Assembly: GCF_022341425.1 (NCBI RefSeq)
Contig: NZ_JABFUC010000010.1
Location: forward strand, 110,837 to 174,836
DNA from: Billgrantia campisalis
GTDB lineage: Bacteria > Pseudomonadota > Gammaproteobacteria > Pseudomonadales > Halomonadaceae
Direction of reading: 5' to 3'
DNA: 64,000 nucleotides
In this document: positions 1 through 9,220 of the stretch, one piece after another
How positions within the stretch are numbered: the first letter of the stretch is position 1
Layout of the letters: each line of letters opens with the position of its first letter
The notes under the pieces: generated by a model
The model's database searches: none
Told to the model about the DNA's origin: nothing
The model's input: only the letters and a program-made list of their open reading frames with translations
Translations under genes and position numbers: made by a program

Positions 1-617
1 ATGAGCTGGGCCAGCAGCGGCTGACCCTGCTGGGCCACTCCATGGGGGCGGGCGTGGCCTGCCTGACCGCCGCGGCGCTGCCGGAGCGGGTCGAGCGGCT
101 GATGCTGATCGACGGCCTGGGTGCGGTGACCACCGCCGCCGCCGACGCGCCCGCCCAGCTGCGCAAGGGGCTGCGCGCTTCGCGCCGCCCACGCTCGCCG
201 GCGCCGCGCTATCCTGATAGTGAGACTGCGGTGGCGGCGCGGGTCGCCGGCGGGGTGACCCCGATCGATGCGGAGACGGCCGCCCCGCTGGTGCAGCGCA
301 ACCTGCGCCATGAGGCCGGCGGCCATGTGCGGCTGCGCACCGATGGCCGGCTGCTGTGGCCCTCGCCGCTGCGCCTCTCCCCCGAGCAGGCCCTGGCGCT
401 GCTCGGGGCGATTCGCTGCCCCGTGCTGCTGGTGGAAGGCGAAGGCGGCATTCTCGGTGAGCGGGAGCGGGCGGTCGCCGCGCGGCGGGCACTCGGCTCG
501 CTGACCCGCCGGGTGCTGCCGGGCGGGCATCACCTGCACCTGGAGCCGGCGGCGGTGGCCGGGGTGGCGGAGGCCATCGTCGCCTGGCTGGCGCCGCCGG
601 CGGGCGAGGCGATGTGA
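1..617 (+). CDS. alpha/beta hydrolase, 5' end outside window
   Basis: The reading frame is open from base 3, so the gene begins before the window. The first visible residues contain GHSMGAG, the nucleophile elbow (GxSxG) of alpha/beta hydrolases. Near the end, PGGHHLHLEP carries the likely catalytic histidine, and CPVLLVEGEGG is the strand that usually precedes the acid residue. About 205 residues remain of a typical 270-300. The substrate cannot be told. The stop is followed after 15 bases by the patatin gene on the same strand, so the two may be co-transcribed. Confidence 0.8.
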   Translation, partial: ELGQQRLTLLGHSMGAGVACLTAAALPERVERLMLIDGLGAVTTAAADAPAQLRKGLRASRRPRSPAPRYPDSETAVAARVAGGVTPIDAETAAPLVQRNLRHEAGGHVRLRTDGRLLWPSPLRLSPEQALALLGAIRCPVLLVEGEGGILGERERAVAARRALGSLTRRVLPGGHHLHLEPAAVAGVAEAIVAWLAPPAGEAM

Positions 618-632
618 TGTAGGAGAGCGCAT

Positions 633-1679
633 ATGAGCAGAACGGAGCCGGGCAAGCGTGTTGCCTTGGTGCTGGGCAGCGGCGGGGCGCGGGGCTATGC
701 CCACATCGGCGTGATCGATGTCCTCGAGGCGCGGGGCTACGAGGTCGTGGCGATCTCCGGCTGCTCCATGGGCGCGCTGGTCGGCGGGGTCTATGCGGCG
801 GGGCAGCTCGATGGCTACCGCGACTGGGTCTGCCAGCTGGACTACTTCGACGTGCTGCGGCTGGTGGATGTCACCTGGAGCCCCATGGGCGCCATGCGCG
901 CCAGCAAGGTGATGAGCAAGCTGGAGAGCCTGATCGGCAGCACCCAGATCGAGGACCTGGCGATTCCCGTCACCACCGTGTCCACCGACCTGGTGCGCCA
1001 GCGGGAGGTGTGGTTCCAGAGCGGCTCACTGCTGCGCGCCATCCGCGCCTCTATCGCCGTCCCCGGGGTGATCACCCCGGTGCATATCGGGGATCAGGTG
1101 CTGGTCGATGGCGGCCTGCTCAACCCGCTGCCGATCATCCCCACGGTCTCGGCCCAGGCCGACTTCGTGCTGGCGGTCAACGTCACCGCTCACAGCCCCC
1201 GGCCGGTGTCGCTGGACGACCTGTTGGCGTCCGCGGAGCCGACCCTGGAGGTGCCGGAGGAGGAGGCCGTCGACAGCCAGCAGTTCAGCGGCTGGATCGA
1301 GGACGTGCGCGGGGTGACGCGCCGGCTGCTGGATGGCCTGAGCAGCAGTGGCGGCGATGACGACGCCGATGAGGTTGGGGGCCGGCGGGCCTGGGGGCGG
1401 CTGGATATGATGCTGGCCTCCTTCGATATCACCCAGGCGGCGCTGGCCAAGTACAAGGTGGCCGGCTACCCGCCGGACGTGCTGATCGAGGTGCCCAAGA
1501 CCGTCTGCGGGGCGTACGAATTCCACCGCGCCGAGTCGCTGATCCGCCTGGGGCAGTACCTGGCCATGGAGGCGCTGGATCGCCACGAGGGGCGGGTTCA
1601 TCACGGCTGGGGCGGCAACGAGGCGCTGGTGGTGGAGCCGCCCCAGATGCCCGACGACGTCGAGACGGGCAAGCCGTGA
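633..1679 (+). CDS. patatin-like phospholipase family protein (RssA-like)
   Basis: 348 residues. The patatin fold is shown by the oxyanion motif GSGGARG (residues 15-21), the serine nucleophile in GCSMG (Ser45) and the DGG motif with the catalytic Asp at about residue 159 followed by LLNPLPI. Bacterial patatins of this kind are cytoplasmic or membrane-associated lipid acyl hydrolases; the natural substrate is unknown. The start has a good upstream GGAGAG. A low-complexity acidic stretch (DDDADE, residues about 244-249) lies in the C-terminal half. It follows the hydrolase fragment closely and converges on the Smr gene, with only 5 bases between the stops. Confidence 0.85.
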   Translation: MSRTEPGKRVALVLGSGGARGYAHIGVIDVLEARGYEVVAISGCSMGALVGGVYAAGQLDGYRDWVCQLDYFDVLRLVDVTWSPMGAMRASKVMSKLESLIGSTQIEDLAIPVTTVSTDLVRQREVWFQSGSLLRAIRASIAVPGVITPVHIGDQVLVDGGLLNPLPIIPTVSAQADFVLAVNVTAHSPRPVSLDDLLASAEPTLEVPEEEAVDSQQFSGWIEDVRGVTRRLLDGLSSSGGDDDADEVGGRRAWGRLDMMLASFDITQAALAKYKVAGYPPDVLIEVPKTVCGAYEFHRAESLIRLGQYLAMEALDRHEGRVHHGWGGNEALVVEPPQMPDDVETGKP

Positions 1680-1684
1680 CGGGG

Positions 1685-2260
1685 TCAGGCGTGGGCGCCG
1701 CGGCGGCGCAGCAGCACATAGACGGCGCCGGTGCCGCCGTCGGCCTCCCGCGCCGAACAGAAGGCCAGTACCCCGGGCCACTCCCGGAGCCAGGCGTTGA
1801 CGTGGCTCTTGATCACCGGGTAGTCGGCGCTCGTCCCCCAGGCCTTGCCGTGCACCACCAGCACGCAGCGCTGGCCCCCGGCGGCGGCCTCGCGCAGGAA
1901 GCTCTCCAGCTCCCGGCGCGCCACGTCCAGGGTATAGCCGTGCAGGTCGAGCCCCGCCTCCCAGGCAATCCGGCCGCGCTTGAGCTGGCTGCGGATGCGG
2001 TAGGGCAGGTCGGGCACGGCGAAGTCGAGCGGCTGCGAGGGGCGCACCGGCTCGACCCGGCCGTCGCTGGTGCGGCTCGTCGCCTCGCCGCTGTCGGCGG
2101 CCACCGCGGCGGCGCGGCGCTCGGCCGCCGCGGCATCCTGGCGGCGCGAGCGGCCGGGGTCGGCACGGTTGTGGGCGATCCGACGCACGCCGGCCTCGCG
2201 CAGCGCCTGGCGGAAGGCGCTGAAGTCGTCATCGTCCGGCGGCGGGCGGCGTCGGCTCAT
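1685..2260 (-). CDS. Smr domain protein (SmrA/YdaL type)
   Basis: About 191 residues from the Met at 2258-2260; the frame extends further upstream, but [12 protein letters not shown] is the natural N terminus. The C-terminal half is a Smr domain: [19 protein letters not shown], then VLVVHGKA, then [18 protein letters not shown] and the [10 protein letters not shown] end. Smr domains are nicking or RNA-cleaving nuclease domains; stand-alone bacterial versions have no settled role. The N-terminal half is charged and probably disordered. It is divergent from prmB, and the two genes would share the roughly 120-base region between their starts. Confidence 0.85.
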   Translation of the reverse strand: MSRRRPPPDDDDFSAFRQALREAGVRRIAHNRADPGRSRRQDAAAAERRAAAVAADSGEATSRTSDGRVEPVRPSQPLDFAVPDLPYRIRSQLKRGRIAWEAGLDLHGYTLDVARRELESFLREAAAGGQRCVLVVHGKAWGTSADYPVIKSHVNAWLREWPGVLAFCSAREADGGTGAVYVLLRRRGAHA

Positions 2261-2379
2261 CAGGGGGCTCGGCAATCGATCGGGGCGCCCAGTATAGCGG
2301 CCTGAGCGCGGCTGTGAACCGCCCGCCGGCGCGGGTACAATCGATGACCCTATTCGCAACCGACCCCGCAGGATCTTCC

Positions 2380-3333
2380 GTGGCCGAATCTTCCGCTGTT
2401 TCCCGTTCGACGTTGACCCTGGACGACGAGTCGCTCTGCGCGGGGTTGATCACCCTGCGCGACTGCCTGCGCTGGGCGGCCAGTGAATTCCACCTGGCCG
2501 GGCTGTTCCACGGCCACGGCACCGACTCCCCCTGGGACGAGGCGGTGGCGCTGACCCTGGGCGCCCTGCACCTGCCCTGGAACGTCGACCCGGCGGTGCT
2601 CGATGCGCGCCTGCTGCCCATGGAGCGCGCGCGGATCGTGGCCCTGGTGCGCGAGCGCATCGCCACCCGCCGGCCGCTGCCCTACCTGCTGGGCGAGGCC
2701 TTCTTCGCCGGCGTTCCGTTCAGCGTCGACGAGCGGGTGCTGATACCGCGCTCGCCTATCGCCGAGCTGATCGAGGACGGCTTCGCCGCTTGGTTCCCCG
2801 AGGAGCCGCCGGCGCGGGTGCTCGACCTCTGTACCGGCTCGGGCTGCATCGGCATCGCCACCGCGCTGCAGCTGCCCACCTGTGAGGTGGACCTCAGCGA
2901 CATCAGCGACGATGCCCTGGCGGTGGCCCGCCAGAACATCGTCCGCCACGACGTCGGCGAGCGGGTGCGGGCGGTGGCCTCCGACCTCTTCGACGGCCTC
3001 GCCGGCCGCCGCTATGAGCTGATCGTCTGCAACCCGCCCTACGTGGATGCCCGCGATCTCGCCACCATGCCCGCCGAATTCCGCCACGAGCCGGCCCTGG
3101 CCCTGGGGGCCGGGGCCGACGGCCTGGATGTCGTGCGGCGCCTGCTGCGTGAAGCCCGCGAGCATCTCAGCGACGACGGCGTGCTGATCGTCGAGGTGGG
3201 CAATTCCGACCGCCACCTAGAGGCCGCCTTTCCTGAGGTGCCCTTCCTGTGGCTCGACTTCGAGCGCGGCGGCCAGGGCGTCTTCGCCCTCACCGCCGCG
3301 GAACTCGACGCCCATGCGGCGTCCTTCGTCTGA
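2380..3333 (+). CDS. prmB: ribosomal protein uL3 glutamine N5-methyltransferase
   Basis: SAM-dependent class I methyltransferase of the HemK/PrmB group that methylates a glutamine of ribosomal protein L3. Visible motifs are the SAM-binding [12 protein letters not shown] and the catalytic NPPY in [10 protein letters not shown]. The sequence [27 protein letters not shown] is characteristic of the group and the N-terminal helical domain is present. I chose the GTG at 2380, which has AGGA at a good distance; an in-frame ATG at 2344 lies just after a TACAAT that looks like a -10 box. The gene directly precedes aroC, the usual order in gammaproteobacteria (prmB-aroC). Confidence 0.9.
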   Translation: MAESSAVSRSTLTLDDESLCAGLITLRDCLRWAASEFHLAGLFHGHGTDSPWDEAVALTLGALHLPWNVDPAVLDARLLPMERARIVALVRERIATRRPLPYLLGEAFFAGVPFSVDERVLIPRSPIAELIEDGFAAWFPEEPPARVLDLCTGSGCIGIATALQLPTCEVDLSDISDDALAVARQNIVRHDVGERVRAVASDLFDGLAGRRYELIVCNPPYVDARDLATMPAEFRHEPALALGAGADGLDVVRRLLREAREHLSDDGVLIVEVGNSDRHLEAAFPEVPFLWLDFERGGQGVFALTAAELDAHAASFV

Positions 3334-3364
3334 TTCTTTGACCCGACCATCGCGAGGAGCGCCC

Positions 3365-4450
3365 ATGTCCGGCAACACCTTCGGCAAGCTGTTCACCGTT
3401 ACCACCTTCGGCGAGAGCCACGGCCCGGCGCTGGGCGCCATCGTCGACGGCTGCCCGCCGGGGCTGCCGCTGTCCGAGGCGGACCTGCAGCGCGACCTGG
3501 ATCGTCGCCGGCCGGGCACCTCGCGCCACACCACCCAGCGCCGCGAACCCGACCGGGTGAAGATCCTCTCCGGGGTCTTCGAGGGGGTGACCACGGGCAC
3601 CTCCATCGGCCTTTTGATCGAGAACACCGACCAGCGCTCCAAGGACTATTCGAACATCAAGGACCAGTTCCGCCCGGCCCACGCCGACTACAGCTACCAT
3701 CACAAGTACGGGATTCGCGACTACCGCGGCGGCGGTCGCTCCAGCGCCCGGGAGACCGCCATGCGGGTGGCTGCCGGGGCCATTGCCAAGCAGTATCTGG
3801 CGACACAGGGCATCAGCGTGCGCGGCTACATGAGTCAGCTCGGCCCCATCGAGATCGAGTTCAAGAGCTGGGAGGCGGTCGAGACCAACCCCTTCTTCTG
3901 CCCCGACCCGGACAAGGTCGCCGACCTCGAGGCCTACATGGACCAGCTGCGCCGCGACCAGGACTCGGTGGGGGCGAGGATCAGCGTGGTGGCCGAGGGG
4001 CTGCCGCCGGGGCTCGGTGAGCCGGTGTTCGACCGCCTCGACGCCGAACTGGCCCATGGCCTGATGAGCATCAACGCCGTCAAGGGCGTAGAGATCGGCG
4101 CCGGCTTCGCGTCGGTGGCCCAGCGGGGCAGCGAGCATCGCGACGAGATGACCCCGGAAGGCTTTCTCTCCAACCACGCCGGCGGCGTGCTGGGCGGGAT
4201 CTCGTCGGGGCAGCCGTTGATCGCCCATCTGGCGCTCAAGCCCACCTCCAGCATCACCACGCCCGGGCGCTCCATCGACGTGCACGGCGAGCCGGTCGAG
4301 GTGGTCACCAAGGGGCGCCACGACCCCTGCGTGGGCATTCGCGCCACGCCCATCGCCGAGGCCATGATGGCGCTGACGCTGATGGATCATCTGCTGCGCC
4401 ACCGCGCCCAGAACCTTGAGGTCAGCGTCGCGACGCCGGTACTGCGTTGA
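3365..4450 (+). CDS. aroC: chorismate synthase
   Basis: 361 residues, the normal length. Catalyses the last shikimate-pathway step, EPSP to chorismate, using reduced FMN. Family signatures seen are [12 protein letters not shown] near the N terminus, the [15 protein letters not shown] stretch, [10 protein letters not shown], and [15 protein letters not shown] near the C terminus. The ATG at 3365 has GAGGAG upstream; the longer open frame upstream overlaps prmB and is not needed. The product chorismate feeds trpE, trpG and pabB, all in this window. Confidence 0.97.
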   Translation: MSGNTFGKLFTVTTFGESHGPALGAIVDGCPPGLPLSEADLQRDLDRRRPGTSRHTTQRREPDRVKILSGVFEGVTTGTSIGLLIENTDQRSKDYSNIKDQFRPAHADYSYHHKYGIRDYRGGGRSSARETAMRVAAGAIAKQYLATQGISVRGYMSQLGPIEIEFKSWEAVETNPFFCPDPDKVADLEAYMDQLRRDQDSVGARISVVAEGLPPGLGEPVFDRLDAELAHGLMSINAVKGVEIGAGFASVAQRGSEHRDEMTPEGFLSNHAGGVLGGISSGQPLIAHLALKPTSSITTPGRSIDVHGEPVEVVTKGRHDPCVGIRATPIAEAMMALTLMDHLLRHRAQNLEVSVATPVLR

Positions 4451-4519
4451 ACGAGACGGCGGGGTTGAGAGCCGGCAGAGACTGCTACACTGAGGGTGAC
4501 ATCTGCATAGAGGATTGCC

Positions 4520-4933
4520 ATGAAGATCAATGTCGAGTTCGATCTGACGCCGGATGAGTTCCGTCGCGCCTTGGGCCTGCCCGACGTCGAGGCCTTTCAG
4601 CAGGAGCTGCTCAACCGCATCCAGAAGCAGATGGAGTCGGGCGTCGAAGGCTATGATCCGATGAGTCTGATGCAGCCCTTCCTGCAGCAGCAGGGAATGC
4701 CCCAGGGCCTGACCCAGGGGCTGTCGCAGGGGCTGGCCAGCTTCGGCACCTATCAGCAGATGATGCTCGACATGCTGCGCAATGCCGCCACCAGCGCCCG
4801 CTCGGGCGACGAGACGACCGGGCAGAGTGACACCGAGGCCTCCAGCGGGGAGGCCGGGGAAGACGCCAAGCCCAAGGGCAAGTCCCGCCAGGGGATGGCC
4901 AGTGCGCGGTCACGATCGCAGCGCAGCGAGTGA
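4520..4933 (+). CDS. DUF6489-like protein of the PHA locus
   Basis: 137 residues, acidic. The N terminus MKINVEFDLTPDEFRRALGLPDV matches my recollection of the DUF6489 family (MKxxVExDxTPEEARxFLGLPD). A glutamine/methionine-rich middle (FLQQQGMPQGLTQGLSQGL) and a predicted disordered, charged C-terminal tail follow. No enzyme motif is visible. It lies just upstream of the phasin and PHA synthase, so a role at the polyester granule is plausible, but this rests on position only. Confidence 0.7.
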   Translation: MKINVEFDLTPDEFRRALGLPDVEAFQQELLNRIQKQMESGVEGYDPMSLMQPFLQQQGMPQGLTQGLSQGLASFGTYQQMMLDMLRNAATSARSGDETTGQSDTEASSGEAGEDAKPKGKSRQGMASARSRSQRSE

Positions 4934-5071
4934 GCGTTCCCGCCGCACGTCGGCGGATGCTGACAGGCAGTTGCAACCCGGCGTCTGGCAGACTACTCTT
5001 TGTGCGGTGCAGCATGGCAGGAGTGGCGATGCTGCGTCGTTTGCGTTTACCGTTCTATAGGAGGCTTCACC

Positions 5072-5518
5072 ATGCCGGACAAGATGACGGAACAGTTCAA
5101 CGAGCAGACACGCCAGTTCTTCGAACCCATGCGCAAGCTCAACTCGCTGATGCTGGGCAACATGGAAAAGATGACCGAGTATCAGCTCGAGGCCATGAAA
5201 CGCTACAGCCAGATGGGCACCGAGCGCATGCGCAGCGCCACCGAGGTGACCGACCCCGAGGGGCTGCGCGATTTCGGCACCCAGCAGGCCGAAATGATGA
5301 ACGAGCTCTCCCAGCAGATGATGGAAGATGCCAAGGTCCTCTCCGAGATGAGCATGGAGTTCAAGGCCGAGCTGGAGAAGCTGTTCAGCGAAACCGGGCA
5401 GCAGATGGCCAGCCAGGCCAAGCAGGCCGGTGAGAGCGCCAAGGCAGCCGGCGAGCAGAGTGCCAAGAAGGCAGATGCGCCGGCCAAGGCCAGCAGTCAG
5501 GCCTCACGCAAGAGCTGA
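5072..5518 (+). CDS. phaP: phasin family protein
   Basis: 148 residues from the ATG at 5072, which has an AGGAGG Shine-Dalgarno 9 bases upstream. The protein is almost wholly amphipathic helix: FNEQTRQFFEPMRKLNSLML, MEKMTEYQLEAMKRYSQMG, then repeated helical blocks and a lysine/alanine-rich tail (AKKADAPAKAS). This is the phasin pattern (granule-associated proteins that coat polyhydroxyalkanoate inclusions). The PHA synthase follows 195 bases downstream. Symbol assigned from context plus family look. Confidence 0.9.
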   Translation: MPDKMTEQFNEQTRQFFEPMRKLNSLMLGNMEKMTEYQLEAMKRYSQMGTERMRSATEVTDPEGLRDFGTQQAEMMNELSQQMMEDAKVLSEMSMEFKAELEKLFSETGQQMASQAKQAGESAKAAGEQSAKKADAPAKASSQASRKS

Positions 5519-5713
5519 GGGTTAGACTGAGCGTGATGGGCGGGCGATCCACGGTGACGTCGTAATGGAGCGGCGTGCGCGGGATCGCTCGCTTTTTCGG
5601 GCCTGGCAATCGGGCCCGGGTATATCGGTTGTCGGTCGTTGTCTGGAACGTCGGCGAGCACAGCCGTTTGGCGATGGTGTTTCGCCGTCGTCGTAGAAGA
5701 TCAGGAGGGGTCA

Positions 5714-7543
5714 ATGCAGCCAGGTTTGGAAGGTCCGTCTCAAGCCGAGCTTGAAGAGTGGAATGCGCAGTTGCAGGAAATTGGTCAGCAGTACCAGGCC
5801 TTGATGCAGGACCTGCTGGAACGGATGGCTCCGGATGAAGCCGCCGACACCATCCAGACCGACATTCGGGAGGCCTTTCGGGCCGGGGCGGAATCGCTGA
5901 TGCGCGACCCGCAGCTGCTGTGGAAGACTCAGGCCCAGCTGCTTCAGGACCAGTGGCAGCTCTGGCAGAACGGCCTGCAGTCGCTGACCGGCCAGCAGAC
6001 GGCGCCCCTGGTGACGCCGGAGCGCGGCGACCGCCGCTTCAAGGATGAGGCCTGGACCCAGGACCCCTACTATCAGGCGATCATGCAGCAGTACCTGCTG
6101 TTTTCGCGCATGGTCGAGGAGCTGGTCGAGGAGCTGGACGGCCTGCCGGAGCAGCAGAAAGACAATCTGGCCTTCTACGCCCGCCAGGTGGTCAACGCCA
6201 TGGCGCCGACCAACTTCGTCGCGACCAACCCCGAGGTGATGCGCCTGACCCTGGAGACTCGCGGGCAGAACTTGGTCGACGGTATGGCCAAGCTGCGCGA
6301 GGACCTGGCCAACTCCGCCGGCGGGCTCAGCGTCACCATGACCGACCGCAGCGCCTTCGAGGTGGGGGAAAACATCGCCGTCACCCCGGGCCATGTGGTC
6401 TACGAGAACGAACTGATCCAGCTGATCCAGTACACGCCCACCACCGAGACGGTGTTCAAGACGCCGCTGCTGGTTGTGCCGCCGTGGATCAACAAGTACT
6501 ACATCCTCGACCTGCGCCAGGACAACTCCCTGGTCAAGTGGCTGGTGGATCAGGGCCACACCGTCTTTTTGATCTCCTGGCGCAACCCGGGCCCCGATCA
6601 GCGCGACCTGACCTGGGCCGACTATATGCAGATGGGGCCGATCGACGCCATGAGCGCCATCGAGCAGGCCACCGGCGAGAAGTCGGTCAACCTGCTCAGC
6701 TACTGCATCGGCGGCACCCTGGCGGCCTCCACCGTGGCCTACCTGACCAGCACCCGCCGCGGCCGCAAGGTCAAGTCGGCGACCTACATGACCACCCTGG
6801 TGGACTTCCGGGACCCCGGCGAGCTCGGCGTGTTCCTCCACGAGCCGGTGCTGCAGGGCATCGAGGCCAAGCTCGAAGAGCAGGGCTACCTGGACGGTCG
6901 CTCCATGGCCTTTACCTTCAACCTGCTGCGCGAGAACGATCTTTTCTGGTCGTTCTATATCAGCAACTACCTCAAGGGCGACCAGCCGGCCCCCTTCGAC
7001 CTGCTCTACTGGAACACCGACGGCACCAACCTGCCGGCGGGCACCCATGGCTGGTACCTGCGCCACATGTACCTGGAAAACCGCCTGGTGCAGCCGGGCG
7101 GCATCGAGCTCGACGGGGTCAAGATCGACCTGCGCAAGGTCTCCACGCCGAGCTACTTCATCTCCACCCGCGATGACCATATCGCCAAGTGGAACAGCAC
7201 CTACTACGGGGCCCTGCTGCCCAAGGGGCCGGTGACCTTCGTGCTCGGCGGCTCCGGTCATATCGCCGGTGTGGTCAATCCGCCCCACAAGAACAAGTAC
7301 GGCTACTGGACCAACCCCGAGCTGCCGGACGACCACGAGCAGTGGCTGGCCGGCGCCGAGAAGCACGAAGGGTCCTGGTGGCCGCACTGGCAGCAGTGGA
7401 TGGTCGAGGGCGGCTACGCCGACCCGGAGAAAATGGTGCCGGCGCGCCAGCCCGGCGACGGCGAGCTGCCGCTGCTCGAGGAGGCGCCGGGGCGCTATGT
7501 CAAGATGACTATACCCGAGGTGCTGGGTGAAACGCAGGAATAA
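5714..7543 (+). CDS. phaC: class I poly(3-hydroxyalkanoate) synthase
   Basis: 609 residues. Polymerises hydroxyacyl-CoA into polyester on the granule surface. The alpha/beta hydrolase core has the lipase-like box SYCIGG with the nucleophile Cys331, Asp488 in RDDHIAKW and His516 in GSGHIAGVVNPP, which together form the known catalytic triad. The PHA synthase N-terminal domain and the conserved PPWINKYYILDL segment are also present. Start at 5714 is preceded by AGGAGGGG. The 195 bases between phaP and phaC contain a GC-rich inverted repeat (GGGCC/GGCCC near 5599-5620), so phaC may have its own promoter. Confidence 0.97.
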   Translation: MQPGLEGPSQAELEEWNAQLQEIGQQYQALMQDLLERMAPDEAADTIQTDIREAFRAGAESLMRDPQLLWKTQAQLLQDQWQLWQNGLQSLTGQQTAPLVTPERGDRRFKDEAWTQDPYYQAIMQQYLLFSRMVEELVEELDGLPEQQKDNLAFYARQVVNAMAPTNFVATNPEVMRLTLETRGQNLVDGMAKLREDLANSAGGLSVTMTDRSAFEVGENIAVTPGHVVYENELIQLIQYTPTTETVFKTPLLVVPPWINKYYILDLRQDNSLVKWLVDQGHTVFLISWRNPGPDQRDLTWADYMQMGPIDAMSAIEQATGEKSVNLLSYCIGGTLAASTVAYLTSTRRGRKVKSATYMTTLVDFRDPGELGVFLHEPVLQGIEAKLEEQGYLDGRSMAFTFNLLRENDLFWSFYISNYLKGDQPAPFDLLYWNTDGTNLPAGTHGWYLRHMYLENRLVQPGGIELDGVKIDLRKVSTPSYFISTRDDHIAKWNSTYYGALLPKGPVTFVLGGSGHIAGVVNPPHKNKYGYWTNPELPDDHEQWLAGAEKHEGSWWPHWQQWMVEGGYADPEKMVPARQPGDGELPLLEEAPGRYVKMTIPEVLGETQE

Positions 7544-7561
7544 GGCACGAGGAGAAAGGAG

Positions 7562-7586
7562 CAAGGGGCGGCCTGGCCGCCCCTTG
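7562..7586 (+). terminator. hairpin after phaC
   Basis: A 10-bp perfect stem (CAAGGGGCGG/CCGCCCCTTG) with a 5-base loop lies 19 bases after the phaC stop. There is no clear T tract, so its strength as a terminator is uncertain. It is followed directly by the 7-bp repeat array, the same order as seen after serS. Confidence 0.5.
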
Positions 7587-7613
7587 TGCTACCTGAAGGA
7601 ATGCTTAGCCTTT

Positions 7614-7736
7614 CCTCGCACCTCGCACCTCGCACCTCGCACCTCGCACCTCGCACCTCGCACCTCGCACCTCGCACCTCGCACCTCGCACCTCGCACCT
7701 CGCACCTCGCACCTCGCACCTCGCACCTCGCACCTC
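7614..7736. repeat. heptanucleotide tandem array 1 (CCTCGCA)n
   Basis: Seventeen perfect, uninterrupted copies of CCTCGCA plus four further bases, 123 bp in all. The array sits between the convergent genes phaC and lnt; its last bases overlap the lnt stop codon (7735-7737 read on the minus strand). Because 7 is not a multiple of 3 and the unit makes no stop codon, all six frames are open and encode repeating heptapeptides such as HLAPRTS; these are not taken as genes. A second array of the same unit is at 48106-48226. Confidence 0.97.
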
Positions 7737-9195
7737 AGCTCTTTAGGCGCAGCCCCGGCAGCACCAGCAGCGCGGCCAGCAGCCACACCGGCCAGCTGCC
7801 GGTGCGGGTGAAGGGCGTCAGCCCCTGCATGGGGGTGGCGTCGCCGGTCAGGGCGACGGTCTCGAACTGGGGGGCGCGGGCGGTGACCCGGCCCTGGGGG
7901 TCGATGATCGCGGTGACGCCGTTGCTGGTGGCGCGCACCACGTAGCGGCCGTTCTCCAGGGCGCGCAGCCTGGCCATCTGCAGGTGCTGCAGCGGGCCGA
8001 TGGACTCACCGAACCAGGTGTCGTTGGAGACCGTCAGCAGCAGCTCGGCGTCGCGGGCCCGCTCGGCCACCAGGTCGGCATAGATGATCTCGTAGCAGAT
8101 GGCGTTGCCGATCACCGTGCCGGCGGCGCGCAGCGGGCGCTGTCCGGCGGGGCCGGGCGTCATGGCCGGCATCGGCAGGTCGAAGAAGGCGATGGTGCCG
8201 CGCAGCAGGCTCTCCAGGGGCAGGAACTCCCCGAAGGGCACCAGGTGCTCCTTGCGGTACTCGCCCTCGGCGTTGCCCAGGCCAATCACGCTGTTGTAGT
8301 AGAGCCCGTCGCCCTCGCGCTGCAGGATGCCGGTGAGCAGGGCGGTGCCCGGGGCCAGGTTGGACTGGGCGCGCTCGAGGATCGGTGCCGCTTCCTGTTC
8401 GAACATCGGCAGCGCCGCCTCCGGCCAGACGATCAGGTCGACGTCGTCGTCCTGCTCCCGGGTCAGCGCCAGGTAGGTGTTGGCGGCGATGCGCTGCCCC
8501 TCGGGGGTCCACTTGATCAGCTGATCGAGGTTGCCCTGCAACAGCGCCACCCTCAGCGGCTCCCCGGCGGGTGTCGTCCACTGGGTCGGCAGCGCCAGGG
8601 GGATCAGCCACAGCGCCGCCACCGGCGCGGCGGCCCACCAGCGGCGGCGCAGGAACTCCACCGCCAGGGTGCCCGAGAGCACGGTGATCAGCGACAGGGC
8701 GTAGACGCCGCCGATGGGGGCCCAGGGGGCCAGCGGCGAATCGACGTGCGAGCTGCCCAGCAGCAGCCAGGGGAAGCCGGTGAACAGCCAGGTGCGCAGC
8801 CATTCGCCGAGCACCCAGGCGCCGGCGAAGCTGAGAAACGCCAGGCGCGGGCCGCACAGACGCCGGTAGAGCCACAGGGTGGCGGCGAAGTAGAGCGCCA
8901 TGCTGGCCACGAACAGTCCGGTGAGAAAGGCCGCCAGGGGCACGCCGGTGTAGCCGTAGTCGTGGATCGAAACATAGACCCAGGAGGCGCCCGAGCCGAA
9001 CAGCCCCACCCCGTAGCACCAGCCGCGCAGCGCGGCCTGGCCGGGCGACAGTGCCTGGATTCCCAGATAGACCAGGCCGGCGGCCACCGGGCCCAGCCAC
9101 CAGAGCTCGAAGGGGGAGGCGGTCAGGGTGGTCAGCACCCCGGCGGCCAGGGCCGCCAGGCAGCCCAGGCGGGGGGAGAAGCGCAGTTCGGTCAT
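7735..9195 (-). CDS. lnt: apolipoprotein N-acyltransferase
   Basis: 486 residues. Inner-membrane enzyme that adds the third acyl chain to lipoproteins. Several membrane segments occupy the first 200 residues; the nitrilase domain follows with the triad Glu (IVWPEAALP), Lys (KEHLVPFGEF) and Cys (GNAICYEIIY). Start at the Met at 9193-9195 (MTELRFSP), which has AGGGACGACC upstream. It is downstream of corC, ybeY and phoH on the same strand, the standard gammaproteobacterial cluster. Its stop codon overlaps the end of the heptamer array. Confidence 0.95.
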   Translation of the reverse strand: MTELRFSPRLGCLAALAAGVLTTLTASPFELWWLGPVAAGLVYLGIQALSPGQAALRGWCYGVGLFGSGASWVYVSIHDYGYTGVPLAAFLTGLFVASMALYFAATLWLYRRLCGPRLAFLSFAGAWVLGEWLRTWLFTGFPWLLLGSSHVDSPLAPWAPIGGVYALSLITVLSGTLAVEFLRRRWWAAAPVAALWLIPLALPTQWTTPAGEPLRVALLQGNLDQLIKWTPEGQRIAANTYLALTREQDDDVDLIVWPEAALPMFEQEAAPILERAQSNLAPGTALLTGILQREGDGLYYNSVIGLGNAEGEYRKEHLVPFGEFLPLESLLRGTIAFFDLPMPAMTPGPAGQRPLRAAGTVIGNAICYEIIYADLVAERARDAELLLTVSNDTWFGESIGPLQHLQMARLRALENGRYVVRATSNGVTAIIDPQGRVTARAPQFETVALTGDATPMQGLTPFTRTGSWPVWLLAALLVLPGLRLKS

Positions 9196-9220
9196 GGGTC
9201 GTCCCTGGTCTGGCGGTCGT

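Noticed and set aside
7614..7736. CRISPR array
   Set aside because: The repeats are contiguous 7-mers with no spacers and no cas genes nearby.
7527..7811. Open frames rich in HLAPRTS / EVRGARC repeats over the heptamer arrays (also at 48024-48316)
   Set aside because: A 7-bp unit without stops is open in all six frames; these are a by-product of the repeat and not genes.
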